Source of the DNA: Nitrososphaerota archaeon
GTDB lineage: Archaea; Thermoproteota; Nitrososphaeria; Nitrososphaerales; Gagatemarchaeaceae
Length of the DNA: 6,199 bases
Assembly: GCA_016200025.1 (NCBI GenBank)
Contig: JACQFO010000122.1
Span: 1-6,199 of the forward strand
Direction: 5' to 3'
Below, in pieces: positions 6,168 to 6,199 of this stretch. The notes beneath the pieces are model-generated. The model saw nothing but the letters and a program-made list of their open reading frames with translations, ran no database searches and had not been told where the DNA came from. Numbering within the stretch: position 1 is the first letter of the stretch; each line of letters starts with the position of its first letter. The translations under genes and the position numbers were made by a program.

Positions 6168-6199
6168 CCCTGTCAGTCCGGTCGTCTCCGCTTGGTTAT
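6168..6199 (-). other. Start of the region upstream of HMG-CoA reductase, cut by the window edge
   Basis: Only 32 bases are visible. On the minus strand the sequence begins ATAACC and reads down to GACAGGG directly before the ATG. No well-placed Shine-Dalgarno sequence is seen: AGGG abuts the start codon, and a GGAG lies about 18 bases away. A TATA box, if present, would fall at or beyond the edge, so promoter position cannot be judged. Confidence 0.4.

Overview
The window reads as chromosomal DNA from a GC-rich archaeon. The evidence is a class II (degradative-type) HMG-CoA reductase, heavy use of AGG for arginine, an archaeal-type TATA element placed about 26 bases before a GTG start with no convincing Shine-Dalgarno sequence, and very tight packing with overlapping convergent genes. 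Lineage cannot be fixed from five genes. Thermoplasmatota, Nitrososphaeria or Bathyarchaeia-like groups would fit, and a metagenome-derived contig is plausible.

Layout: (1) positions 1-1089, + strand: the C-terminal three quarters of a histidine ammonia-lyase (HutH), cut by the window edge. (2) 1086-2327, - strand: imidazolonepropionase (HutI). (3) 2328-2427: a 100-base divergent promoter region, the only real intergenic space. (4) 2428-4083, + strand: urocanate hydratase (HutU). (5) 4058-4885, - strand: a DedA-family membrane protein. (6) 4890-6167, - strand: HMG-CoA reductase. (7) 6168-6199: the start of the region upstream of the reductase gene.

Functionally there are two blocks. The hut block encodes the first three steps of histidine breakdown: histidine to urocanate (HutH), urocanate to imidazolonepropionate (HutU), and imidazolonepropionate to N-formimino-L-glutamate (HutI). 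The enzyme for the last step is not in the window. The three genes alternate in strand rather than forming one operon. The second block is a probable two-gene operon of HMG-CoA reductase, which makes mevalonate for isoprenoid lipids, and a DedA-family protein, a family with members that move polyprenyl phosphates or phospholipids across membranes.

No RNA genes, mobile elements, CRISPR arrays or conspicuous repeats were seen. Most of the window is ordinary metabolism. The points most worth a second look are the divergent MIO-forming loop of HutH (N-S-G instead of A-S-G), the compact divergent promoter with a likely leaderless hutU mRNA, the stop codons of hutH and hutI sharing one CTAG palindrome, and the reductase-DedA pairing.
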